A stretch of DNA of 61,100 nt, taken from assembly GCF_012030425.1 (NCBI RefSeq), contig NZ_JAAUVN010000008.1, positions 1 to 61,100 of the forward strand, written 5' to 3'. Below are positions 26,981 to 35,292 of the stretch, in pieces. A program made the translations under genes and the position numbers. How positions within the stretch are numbered: position 1 is the stretch's first letter; each line of letters starts with the position of its first letter. The notes beneath the pieces were generated by a model. That model worked only from the letters and a program-made list of their open reading frames with translations, did not search any database and was not told the DNA's origin. The DNA comes from Sphingobacterium sp. B16(2022) (lineage in GTDB: Bacteria; Bacteroidota; Bacteroidia; Sphingobacteriales; Sphingobacteriaceae).

Positions 26981-27286
26981 ATGTTTGATAAATTATTCCA
27001 AGCGCAACAAAAAGCACAAGAAATTAAACAAAGATTAGATAATATTTCTGTTTTTGGAGAAGCTGAAGGTGGATTGATAAAAGTAGTTGCAACTGCTAAT
27101 AAAGAAATTAAAGAAATTACAATTGATCCGATCTTCTTGAGTAATGCGGATAAAGAGGAACTGGAAGAATTGCTTGTCGTGGCTTTAAATAAAGCGATGG
27201 TCCAAGCTGAAAATGTGAGTCAATCTGAGATGTCTGCTGCTAGTCAAGATATGCTTGGTGGTTTAGGAGGCCTATTTAATCAATAG
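26981..27286 (+). CDS. YbaB/EbfC family nucleoid-associated protein
   Basis: A 101-residue DNA-binding protein of the YbaB family. It forms a dimer with a helical, Gln/Lys-rich N terminus (FQAQQKAQEIKQRL) and a beta core containing VVATANKEIKEITI. The Met/Gly-rich C terminus (DMLGGLGGLF) is typical. Elsewhere ybaB lies with dnaX and recR; here it is followed after 4 bases by the metallo-hydrolase gene, so the two form an operon. Confidence 0.9.
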   Translation: MFDKLFQAQQKAQEIKQRLDNISVFGEAEGGLIKVVATANKEIKEITIDPIFLSNADKEELEELLVVALNKAMVQAENVSQSEMSAASQDMLGGLGGLFNQ

Positions 27287-27290
27287 TTTT

Positions 27291-27974
27291 ATGAAAGCGA
27301 CATATTACGGACAATCTTGTGTTATGTTCAATTTTGATGGACACGAGGTATTAATGGATCCTTTTATCACTTATAATCCCTTGGCAAAGGGTGTAGACGT
27401 TAATGCTCTATTACCAGAATATATTTTTTTAAGTCACGGTCATCAGGATCACGTGGCAGATATGGCACAGATTCAAAAAAATAGCCAAGCAACTGTTGCA
27501 GCTATTGTAGAGACTGCAGCATGGGTTAGGAAACAAGGAGTTCCGGATGAAAAAGTAATTGAGTTCAATTTAGGAGGTACTATTGTCACTTCTTTTGGGA
27601 CTGTGAAGATGGTATATGCTATGCATACAAATAGCACTCCTGACGGACAATATGGTGGATTTCCTGTTGGTTTCATTCTGCATTCTGGTAACAAGAAAAT
27701 TTATTTTGCAGGAGATACAGCGCTTACAATGGAAATGAAGCTTTTGGCAGATCTTGAATTGGATTGGGCATTTTTACCTATCGGTGGACATTATACCATG
27801 GATGTTGATGATGCGGTAAAGGCGGCAGAATTTATTAATTGTGATAAAATAGTGGGTGTGCATTACGATACATTTCCCCCTATTACCATTGATAAAGTTA
27901 ATGCTTCTGAAAAATTCGCAAATTATGGTAAGACACTATACTTACCTGCAATTGGTGAATCAATTGAATTATAA
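27291..27974 (+). CDS. UPF0173 metal-dependent hydrolase (metallo-beta-lactamase fold)
   Basis: A 227-residue beta-lactamase-like hydrolase. The metal motif is LSHGHQDHVAD, with further ligands in AMHTNSTPDG, AGDTALTMEM and VGVHYDTFPP, matching the UPF0173 pattern. The substrate is unknown; many members are annotated only as metal-dependent hydrolases. Its stop codon lies in the arm of the shared terminator hairpin. Confidence 0.9.
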   Translation: MKATYYGQSCVMFNFDGHEVLMDPFITYNPLAKGVDVNALLPEYIFLSHGHQDHVADMAQIQKNSQATVAAIVETAAWVRKQGVPDEKVIEFNLGGTIVTSFGTVKMVYAMHTNSTPDGQYGGFPVGFILHSGNKKIYFAGDTALTMEMKLLADLELDWAFLPIGGHYTMDVDDAVKAAEFINCDKIVGVHYDTFPPITIDKVNASEKFANYGKTLYLPAIGESIEL

Positions 27975-28010
27975 CAAATAAGGGGGATGCAAATCCCCCT
28001 TATTTGTTAT
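27971..28010. terminator. bidirectional terminator, 18-bp perfect stem with GCAA loop
   Basis: ATAACAAATAAGGGGGAT and its exact complement flank the loop GCAA. The stem contains both stop codons of the converging genes (27972-27974 on plus, 28009-28007 on minus). Its U-rich 3' arm can serve either strand. Confidence 0.85.
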
Positions 28011-28825
28011 ATCGTTACCAGATTTTTTAGATCTTCTAAGGTGAATAGTGGTGTTTCTGTCAGCTTGTTTTTGAGAATGGATTCTTTATAATCTTCGTAA
28101 TGAAATAATCGCCATTCGCCGTTATGATATTCTAAACTGCTTAAGTTTTCAACCCAATCACCTGAGTTCATGTAAGTCACTGTTCCTTTCCGGGTAATGA
28201 CTTCTTTGATTTGTGGTTGATGGATGTGTCCACAAATCACATAGTCGTAATTTTTTTCAATAGCTAGTTCAGTGGCTGTTTCTTCAAAATCAGAAATGTA
28301 TTTGACAGCTTTTTTAACACTGTTTTTTATTTTTTTTGATAATGAATATTTCTCACGCCCCATTTTAAGCAAGATCCAATTGATAATATGGTTTAATTGG
28401 ATCAGTTTATCGTATCCCCAACCGCCTAATTTTGCTAACCATTTTGAATGATGGATGGAGGCATCAAATACGTCACCATGGAATATCCATGCTTTCTTAT
28501 TGTTAAGGGATAGTAAGAGTTTGTTGGTTAATTTGATATTGCCAAGTTTTAAATCTGCAAATTTTCGGAGCATTTCATCATGATTACCGGTGATGTAATG
28601 CACTTCGGTGCCATTGGCGCTGAGATCGATTATTTTTTTGATAACATGTAAATGCTCGGATGGGAAATAGCTTTTTTTGAATTGCCAAATATCGATTATA
28701 TCGCCATTTAAAATCAGCATTTTTGGTGCGATCGACTCTAAATAATAGAGTAACTCTTTTGCGTGACTTCCATGTGTTCCGAGATGAATGTCTGATAATA
28801 CTACGATATCGAGATTTCTTTTCAT
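28007..28825 (-). CDS. LpxH-like UDP-2,3-diacylglucosamine diphosphatase / metallophosphoesterase
   Basis: A calcineurin-fold phosphoesterase of 272 residues. The metal motifs are DIHLGTHGSH, NGDIIDIW, GNHDEML, and GHIHQPQ near the C terminus, in the order typical of LpxH, which releases UMP in lipid A synthesis. The GTHGSHAKELLYYL segment is the Bacteroidetes form. Alternative: another UDP-sugar or phosphodiester hydrolase of the same superfamily. Confidence 0.82.
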   Translation of the reverse strand: MKRNLDIVVLSDIHLGTHGSHAKELLYYLESIAPKMLILNGDIIDIWQFKKSYFPSEHLHVIKKIIDLSANGTEVHYITGNHDEMLRKFADLKLGNIKLTNKLLLSLNNKKAWIFHGDVFDASIHHSKWLAKLGGWGYDKLIQLNHIINWILLKMGREKYSLSKKIKNSVKKAVKYISDFEETATELAIEKNYDYVICGHIHQPQIKEVITRKGTVTYMNSGDWVENLSSLEYHNGEWRLFHYEDYKESILKNKLTETPLFTLEDLKNLVTI

Positions 28826-28892
28826 AACTTCCGTTTTTCAAAAGACGCATTTTATTATGATCTGTATATAAATGCTTTGTTATGAAATTATT

Positions 28893-28937
28893 AAAAATAT
28901 AAAGGGTGAAGATACGATCTTCACCCTTTATATTTTT
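28893..28937 (-). terminator. intrinsic terminator with 21-bp perfect stem
   Basis: AAAAATATAAAGGGTGAAGAT and its exact complement are separated by three bases. It follows the minus-strand GlcNAc-kinase-like gene and precedes the LpxH-like gene. Confidence 0.92.
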
Positions 28938-28957
28938 AATACTAAAATAGCTTGAAA

Positions 28958-29812
28958 CTATTTTGACGCTCTATTGATGTGGAATTGAACTAAATCATCG
29001 ATAGGGGAACGTAATATTTTGCCAACTTTCATGCCGTACTGTACTGCTTTTTCCTCCAAAACATTACGGAAATTATAGCCTACAGAACCGATACAGTTGA
29101 ATGTATATTCTTGGTAGTTTGGATATTTACTAACTAAGTTTTTGAAAAATGCTTCGAAAGCATCATCTACAATAGCACGTGTATATTCAATATTCACATT
29201 GTTGTCGTAAACAAATTTGCTGAAACTTGCGCAGAAACGGTTCGCTAATGGCTTTGTGTAAACGGTATCCATGATTTCATCTGGAGTGATCTTGTAGGTG
29301 TCGTAAAATACTTTACGAACATCTTGAGGCATTAAATCACGGATGTAATCTGTTAATAATTTTTTACCGATATAACTTCCGCTACCTTCATCACCTAAGA
29401 TGTAAGCACATGAGTCGATGTTATAGGTAATGTCATTTCCATCATAAATACAAGAATTGGTACCCGTTCCTAGAATGGCTGCAAAACCTGATTCAGTACC
29501 TAATAAAGCTCTTGCGGCAGCTAATAAATCGTGACCAACCTCAACTTGAGCTTGTTGGAAAACTTCTTGGATAGCTTTAATAACGATTTCTGCTTTTTCT
29601 TTATTATGAACGCCTGCACCGTAATAGTTAACCTCTTTAATTTCATCAAAAGGTAAATCATTTGGTAAGCCTTTTCTTAAAGAGTTAACGATGTATTCGC
29701 TATCTACAAAATATGGGTTATACCCTTCTGTATTGAAGTAAATTTTTTTGTTTGAATCATCCAACAAACACCAGTTTGTTTTCGTTGACCCGCCGTCAGC
29801 AATAATAATCAT
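28958..29812 (-). CDS. N-acetylglucosamine-kinase-like protein (BadF/BadG ATPase family), copy 2
   Basis: A 284-residue ASKHA-fold kinase. Motifs are IIADGGSTKTNW, LGTGTNSC and LGDEGSGSYIGKKLL. It is clearly paralogous to the 22723-23589 gene. It lies downstream of a sugar MFS transporter on the same strand (separated by a terminator), which fits uptake of GlcNAc followed by its phosphorylation. Confidence 0.84.
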   Translation of the reverse strand: MIIIADGGSTKTNWCLLDDSNKKIYFNTEGYNPYFVDSEYIVNSLRKGLPNDLPFDEIKEVNYYGAGVHNKEKAEIVIKAIQEVFQQAQVEVGHDLLAAARALLGTESGFAAILGTGTNSCIYDGNDITYNIDSCAYILGDEGSGSYIGKKLLTDYIRDLMPQDVRKVFYDTYKITPDEIMDTVYTKPLANRFCASFSKFVYDNNVNIEYTRAIVDDAFEAFFKNLVSKYPNYQEYTFNCIGSVGYNFRNVLEEKAVQYGMKVGKILRSPIDDLVQFHINRASK

Positions 29813-29956
29813 TATTGAGTAGTTTTAATTGAGTTTTTTCGTTTTAAAATTGGATCATTTGAATCCGATTTTCGAAAATACATTTTTTTATTTATAATTT
29901 ATGTATGATCAAAGCACTAAAATGAAAAATTATTTCATTTACTTTATAGCAATTTG

Positions 29957-29998
29957 AAAAAAAAGGCCTTAAAATTGTATTTAAGGCCTTTTTTTTAA
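29957..29998 (-). terminator. terminator of the sugar transporter gene
   Basis: AAAAAAAAGGCCTTAAA pairs with TTTAAGGCCTTTTTTTT across a six-base loop. It lies between the MFS gene and the kinase gene, both on the minus strand, so at least part of the transcript ends here. Confidence 0.9.
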
Positions 29999-30058
29999 GA
30001 TGCTATTAAATTGATTTAATAGTGTATTTTTTACAATTAGTTAGCTTTATCAATAAGC

Positions 30059-31786
30059 TTAATGTGATCCCTCTGCTTCGACATCATCAATATTAATTCC
30101 TTGTTTTTTGAGTACTGATTTTACTGCTATTGCAAAGAATACAATGTAGGCAAAACCTAACAATGGAAGTAGGTAAGAGTTGTGGATACCTATGATATCA
30201 GCTAATTTTCCTTGGATAGGGGGAATAACACCACCGCCTAAGATCATCATGACTAAGAATGCTGATCCTTGTGCTGTATATTTTCCAAGTCCTACGATTG
30301 AAAGGCTGAAGATTGATGACCACATGATGGAACAAGCTAATCCTCCTGCTAAGAAAGAGTAAATAGCTACTGTACCTGAAGATAATAAACCAACAGTCAT
30401 AGCGATAATTCCGAATAGACCGAAAACGATTAATGTTCTAGCAGGTTTTTCTTTACTTAGGTAAAATGCTCCGATTTGTATAAGTATACAAACAACATAA
30501 TAGTATAGGTGTGACATTTCAAAGCCCGCCATTGCATTAACGCCGATAATAATAGAAAATGCGACAAGTGGAACAATGATAAGTAATATGTTTTTAGTTG
30601 TTTTAGTTAGGTTGAACGCTGTAATCGCTCCAGCCCAACGACCAATCATCATACTACCCCAATACATAGAAACGTAAGGCGTAATTTGCGATGATTGTAG
30701 GCTTCCAAATTCTTTTAATGTAAGTAGTTCGCCTAAGTTACTTCCTATGGCTACTTCAACTCCAACGTATAAAAATAGGGCAATCATACCCAATACTAAT
30801 TGAGGGTATCTCATAGCTCCCCATCCTTCTGGGTTTTTCTGCGCTTTTACATTTGCAAAAATCAATCCACCAACAACAACAATCAGTGCACCTGCTAACC
30901 ACAGCATACGTTGTATTTCAAGTGGGTGAGCAATCTCTTTAATCTGAAGTTTTAATTGCTCAATACTTGCTGGATCAACTAAAGATTTTAATTGCGCCTG
31001 TAATTGATCTACCTGAATTGCTACTTCACTTTTGTAACTTAAAAATACAGGAGCGAACATGGCAAAAAGCAAGATGGTCATGATAACCAGAGTATTAAGG
31101 GCTTTATTAGCTTTTTCCATGGGTTCATTGCTTATTCCTGCAGGCACCTTTTTACTGAAGTAAAACAAACTTGCTGCTAGTAGGAACAATAAACCAACAC
31201 CTATATATAGGAAAACGACTTTGTCTAAAGGTAAATTAGCAATTTCGGAATCGGATATTTTCTCAAATGTTCCGAATAACGCAAAACCGATAACTAAGGG
31301 TCCTATTGTTGTTCCGAAAGAATTGATACCACCGCCTAAATTGACACGTGAAGCACCAGTTTTGGGATCTCCTAATAAAACTGCAAATGGATTTGCAGCG
31401 GTCTGTTGTAATGAAAAACCTAAGGCAACGGTGAAAAGTCCAAGTAACATACCGATGTATACATTTACTTCTACTGCCACGATCATTGCTCCCGCACCTA
31501 ATGCTGAGAATAATAGACCATAGACAATACTTTTTTTATAGCCCCATTTACCAACTAAATCTTTTCCTGAAAATGTGCTGAAAATAAAAAGTAATAATGC
31601 ACCAAGATAATAAGCGGTGTAAAATGCAAAATCAATCAATTGTGACTGAAATTGGTCTAAGTGAAAGTAGTTTTTACAAAAGGGAATAAATACGCTATTT
31701 CCTGCTGCAATAAAACCCCAAAAGAAAAATACAATTATTAATGTATATAAGGCGGGATAATTTGTTTTAATGAGTTTATTTTCCAT
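30059..31786 (-). CDS. sugar MFS transporter (FHS family, NagP-like)
   Basis: A 12-helix transporter of the fucose/glucose-galactose permease type. Family signs are FFFWGFIAAGNSVFIPF at the N terminus and GGGINSFGTTIGPL in the middle. At 575 residues it is longer than usual (about 430) because the central cytoplasmic region carries an extra helical segment around 250-300 with coiled-coil character, including IQVDQLQAQLKSLVD. With the GlcNAc-kinase-like neighbour, GlcNAc import is the likely role, but the sugar is not proven. Confidence 0.85.
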   Translation of the reverse strand: MENKLIKTNYPALYTLIIVFFFWGFIAAGNSVFIPFCKNYFHLDQFQSQLIDFAFYTAYYLGALLLFIFSTFSGKDLVGKWGYKKSIVYGLLFSALGAGAMIVAVEVNVYIGMLLGLFTVALGFSLQQTAANPFAVLLGDPKTGASRVNLGGGINSFGTTIGPLVIGFALFGTFEKISDSEIANLPLDKVVFLYIGVGLLFLLAASLFYFSKKVPAGISNEPMEKANKALNTLVIMTILLFAMFAPVFLSYKSEVAIQVDQLQAQLKSLVDPASIEQLKLQIKEIAHPLEIQRMLWLAGALIVVVGGLIFANVKAQKNPEGWGAMRYPQLVLGMIALFLYVGVEVAIGSNLGELLTLKEFGSLQSSQITPYVSMYWGSMMIGRWAGAITAFNLTKTTKNILLIIVPLVAFSIIIGVNAMAGFEMSHLYYYVVCILIQIGAFYLSKEKPARTLIVFGLFGIIAMTVGLLSSGTVAIYSFLAGGLACSIMWSSIFSLSIVGLGKYTAQGSAFLVMMILGGGVIPPIQGKLADIIGIHNSYLLPLLGFAYIVFFAIAVKSVLKKQGINIDDVEAEGSH

Positions 31787-32118
31787 CTAAATCGTTTGCT
31801 TTGTTTTTTTTGCACCGCTAACTTACAAAAAAATATATCATATTTAAATATAATATTGTTGTTAATAACTACGTTTGATTTTTTAGTAAAACGTTTTAAC
31901 AAGATATGATTTGTTATAAGTATGTTTTTTTTTACAAATAATTTTGAATTGTCAGATTTGTTTTTTTTCTTTGTGCAGGTTCTCATAATTTATTCCGCTT
32001 CAGGTATAGAAGAAATCACTTAGTTCTTAAATCCCTTTGTTTGTTAATCAAAATGATTAATGGAGTGTAATAAATTTCATTTTAAAATAAAATCCTAATA
32101 TATCATAATAAAAATTTA
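31787..32118. other. 332-bp intergenic region between the MFS gene and rho
   Basis: A divergent promoter region. It holds long T-runs and a 17-bp inverted repeat TTAATCA-AAA-TGATTAA at 32044-32060, 58 bases before the rho start. No complete TTTG-N19-TAnnTTTG promoter is found on either strand, and no gene is convincing here. Confidence 0.6.
32044..32060. promoter_or_regulatory. inverted repeat upstream of rho
   Basis: TTAATCA and TGATTAA are separated by AAA. This could be an operator for rho or for the divergent sugar transporter. A 7-bp AT-rich arm is modest evidence. Confidence 0.3.
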
Positions 32119-33600
32119 ATGGATATTAATGAATTAAATGCAAAACTCGTGTCTGAATTACGCGAAATTGCAAAATTAATAGGTATCGGTGACGCTGATA
32201 AGCTTAGAAAGCAAGAGTTAATTGAAAAAATAATCAGCACTGGTGATGAGTCCGAAAATACTTCTGAAAAAAAGGAAGAAAATCATGATGAGTCAACGGA
32301 GAGACCTCGAAAAAGAATAAGAACCGCAAAAGCGTCTGAGCCGGTTACTATCCGTAAAAAAGAAAATGAAGAAACAGATTCAGCTAGCGAAGTAGCAATC
32401 TCAGAATCTGAAGAAAATATAAAAGCAGCTCCCGCAATTAAGTCAGCACCTCCAAAAGTAGAAACAGCTTCATCAAATGCAGATTTTGACAATGTTATTG
32501 TCAATGAAGGTGTGTTGGAAATTATGCCTGATGGATATGGTTTTTTACGTTCTTCTGACTATAATTATCTTACATCTCCAGATGATATTTACGTTTCTCA
32601 GTCGCAAATCAAATTATTTGGTTTGAAAACTGGTGATACAGTCAGGGGTAGCATTAGACCTCCAAAAGAAGGTGAGAAATATTTTCCATTGGTACGTGTA
32701 GAAGCGATCAATGGTCAAAATCCTGCTGAAATTCGTGACCGAGTTCCTTTTGATTTCTTAACGCCATTATTCCCTAATGAACGTTTGAATTTGGATTTGG
32801 GTACAAGCAACTATTCGACTCGTATCATGGATTTGTTCACTCCTATAGGTAAAGGACAACGTGGTCTTATTGTAGCTCAACCTAAAACAGGTAAAACCAA
32901 TTTGTTGAAAGAGGTTGCAAATGCTATCGCTAAAAACCATCCTGAAGTTTATTTGATTATCTTATTAATCGATGAGAGACCTGAGGAGGTGACAGATATG
33001 GCAAGAAGTGTACGTGCTGAAGTGGTTTCATCTACTTTTGATGAACCTGCAGAGCGTCATGTAAAAATTGCAAATATTGTTTTAGAGAAAGCAAAACGTA
33101 TGGTCGAGTGTGGTCATGATGTCGTGATCTTGCTAGATTCAATTACACGTTTGGCTCGTGCTTATAATACAGTTGCCCCTGCATCTGGTAAAATATTATC
33201 AGGTGGTGTGGATGCAAATGCTTTACATAAACCAAAACGTTTCTTCGGTGCTGCCCGTAATATCGAGCACGGAGGTTCTTTAACTATTTTAGCAACAGCT
33301 CTTACAGAGACTGGTTCTAAAATGGATGAGGTTATTTTTGAAGAGTTTAAAGGTACTGGTAACATGGAGTTACAGTTGGATCGTAAATTGGCGAACAAAC
33401 GTATTTTCCCTGCTATCGATTTGACAGCTTCAAGTACGCGTCGTGATGATTTATTAATGGATAAAGAATCGATTCGTCGTCTTTGGATATTACGTAATCA
33501 CTTGGCGGATATGAATTCTAATGAGGCAATGGAGTTTTTATTAGCGCAAATGCGTGGTACTAAGTCTAATGAAGAGTTTTTGATTAGCATGAATGGGTAA
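32119..33600 (+). CDS. rho: transcription termination factor Rho
   Basis: The hexameric RNA helicase that ends transcription of untranslated RNA. It has a SAP/Rho_N-like helical start (about 1-40), then a charged low-complexity insert of Lys/Glu/Ser (about 45-125), an RNA-binding cold-shock domain starting near 128 (GVLEIMPDGYGFLRS), Walker A QPKTGKTNLL (about 253-262), and Walker B with VVILLDSITRLARAYN. The insert explains the length of 493, compared with about 420 in E. coli. A terminator follows. Confidence 0.97.
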   Translation: MDINELNAKLVSELREIAKLIGIGDADKLRKQELIEKIISTGDESENTSEKKEENHDESTERPRKRIRTAKASEPVTIRKKENEETDSASEVAISESEENIKAAPAIKSAPPKVETASSNADFDNVIVNEGVLEIMPDGYGFLRSSDYNYLTSPDDIYVSQSQIKLFGLKTGDTVRGSIRPPKEGEKYFPLVRVEAINGQNPAEIRDRVPFDFLTPLFPNERLNLDLGTSNYSTRIMDLFTPIGKGQRGLIVAQPKTGKTNLLKEVANAIAKNHPEVYLIILLIDERPEEVTDMARSVRAEVVSSTFDEPAERHVKIANIVLEKAKRMVECGHDVVILLDSITRLARAYNTVAPASGKILSGGVDANALHKPKRFFGAARNIEHGGSLTILATALTETGSKMDEVIFEEFKGTGNMELQLDRKLANKRIFPAIDLTASSTRRDDLLMDKESIRRLWILRNHLADMNSNEAMEFLLAQMRGTKSNEEFLISMNG

Positions 33601-33622
33601 TTCCATTTGATTTTAATAATTT

Positions 33623-33655
33623 AGCCATCATTTATAAAAAATGATGGCTTTTTAT
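33623..33655 (+). terminator. terminator between rho and pssA
   Basis: AGCCATCATTT pairs with AAATGATGGCT (short A/T loop), followed by TTTTTATTT. It suggests that pssA has its own start or depends on read-through. Confidence 0.88.
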
Positions 33656-33668
33656 TTATATTGAAAAT

Positions 33669-34346
33669 ATGAAAAAACATATTCCTAATACCATAACCTG
33701 TTTGAATCTATTTAGTGGATGTATCGGGGTGTTAATGGCACTTAAAGGTGATTATATGACAACAGCTTATTGTGTATTGGCTTCTGGTATATTTGATTTC
33801 TTCGATGGTATGGTAGCACGGCTTTTACATGTCAAATCCAACATCGGTAAGGAATTAGATTCACTGGCTGATATGGTTAGTTTTGGTTTCTTGCCAGGTG
33901 CTATCCTTTATATGTTATTGTCTGAGGTTTTTATTGAGCAACCCTTGTTTGCTTATTTAGGTTTTGTGGTAACCGTGTTTTCAGCGCTTCGATTGGCAAA
34001 ATTTAATCTGGATGAACGCCAAACGACTGATTTTATAGGGTTAAATACACCTATGAATACTTTTTATGTCTTATCACTGCCTTTTATTGCTGAAAAATAT
34101 CCAGATATTATATTAAATCCCTTCTTTCTCTTGATCAGCACTGCACTAACAAGTTTTTTATTGGTAAGTGAGATTAGATTGTTTTCTATGAAGCTATCGT
34201 CATTGGCTTTGTCTGAAAATAAATATAAATTTATTTTTGTGATTTTAGCGGTTGTCTTATTTGCTATTTTTCAATTCGTGGCATTGCCAATTATTTTATT
34301 AAGCTATATCTTGCTTTCACTGTTACATTTTCAACGTTTGAAATAA
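33669..34346 (+). CDS. pssA: CDP-diacylglycerol-serine O-phosphatidyltransferase
   Basis: This membrane enzyme makes phosphatidylserine, the precursor of phosphatidylethanolamine. The CDP-alcohol phosphotransferase motif is visible as DGMVAR, eight residues, then GKELDSLAD. About seven membrane helices are predicted. Length 225 is typical of Bacteroidetes PssA. Confidence 0.93.
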   Translation: MKKHIPNTITCLNLFSGCIGVLMALKGDYMTTAYCVLASGIFDFFDGMVARLLHVKSNIGKELDSLADMVSFGFLPGAILYMLLSEVFIEQPLFAYLGFVVTVFSALRLAKFNLDERQTTDFIGLNTPMNTFYVLSLPFIAEKYPDIILNPFFLLISTALTSFLLVSEIRLFSMKLSSLALSENKYKFIFVILAVVLFAIFQFVALPIILLSYILLSLLHFQRLK

Positions 34347-34349
34347 AGA

Positions 34350-34697
34350 TTAAATCGATTTTTCATACTGCTCTAATTCTGTAAATAATTCATCGAATTG
34401 TATTTTTAATAGGGAGCATTCCGATTCAATGTGATTGATGTCAGCGGTTTCTTTTGCTAATGATTCTATAAGCTGCAGTTGCTCTTTTAAATGTGGTGCT
34501 CCAATGTATTCCATAGTAGGTTTGATATGGTGTGCCGCATTATTAATCTCTTGATAGTCTTTCGCTGTTATTGCTGCTGTTAATTTTTCAAAATCTAAAG
34601 GAGTTTGTGTTCGGTAAAGGGCGATAAACTCTTTTATCATGTCCTCATTATTAAACATACTTTGCTTGATAATATCTGGTTTTATGTGTTTATACAT
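34350..34697 (-). CDS. histidine phosphotransfer (HPt) domain protein
   Basis: A 115-residue all-helical protein with AAHHIKPTMEYIG; H56 is the likely phospho-accepting histidine, and the pattern AHxIKP is the Bacteroidetes form of the HPt motif. No histidine kinase or response regulator is nearby, so the partner is elsewhere. Its start overlaps the end of folK by 8 bases, which suggests co-translation. Confidence 0.85.
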   Translation of the reverse strand: MYKHIKPDIIKQSMFNNEDMIKEFIALYRTQTPLDFEKLTAAITAKDYQEINNAAHHIKPTMEYIGAPHLKEQLQLIESLAKETADINHIESECSLLKIQFDELFTELEQYEKSI

Positions 34698-35181
34698 TTT
34701 TTTTGTAGATGTTTACGTCTAAGGGATCTGTGCATATTGCTAAGAGTTCCTTATTACTCTTTTTTAAAATCGGGTGTATATATTCTGGAGCGATCTGGAC
34801 TAATGGTATTAGTGTAAATTTACGATCCTGTATATAGGGATGTGGAATTTGGAGGTTAGGCAAGTTAATCTGCTCATTTTCGTAATATAAAATGTCAATA
34901 TCGATCACACGTGCTCCCCATTTTTCTGAACGAACTCTCCCTAATTGATTTTCTATACTTTGACAGATTTCAAGCGCCTCTATTGGGTTAAGAAATGTTT
35001 TGACTTCAATTACTTGGTTTAAGAAATTGGGTTGATCTTCTACCCCCCAAGCTTCGGTTTCGACAATAGCTGAAACTTTTGCAATGTTGCCCAAGGAATC
35101 CTCCAGAGCGCTTAATGCGCTGTTTAATTGCATTAAACGATCACCCAGGTTTGCTCCTAATAAAATGTAGATGCTTTTCAC
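34690..35181 (-). CDS. folK: folate synthesis pyrophosphokinase FolK
   Basis: 2-amino-4-hydroxy-6-hydroxymethyldihydropteridine diphosphokinase, which transfers pyrophosphate from ATP to the pterin. Family marks are LLGANLGDR at the N terminus, NQVIEVKT, and WGARVIDIDILYY with the Asp pair that binds magnesium. Length 163 is normal. Confidence 0.95.
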   Translation of the reverse strand: MKSIYILLGANLGDRLMQLNSALSALEDSLGNIAKVSAIVETEAWGVEDQPNFLNQVIEVKTFLNPIEALEICQSIENQLGRVRSEKWGARVIDIDILYYENEQINLPNLQIPHPYIQDRKFTLIPLVQIAPEYIHPILKKSNKELLAICTDPLDVNIYKKNV

Positions 35182-35292
35182 CTTATAAATATAGAATTTT
35201 AGTTAATTAAATAAAAGATTTAAAAATTTATTTGTAACATTTGTACTAAATTGGCAACTAATAAATCAATTGAACTTTAGATTATTCATTTT

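Noticed and set aside
31738..31986. 82-residue frame upstream of the sugar transporter
   Set aside because: It overlaps the transporter start in another frame, is Lys/Asn/Ile-rich as expected from AT-rich DNA, and has no domain.
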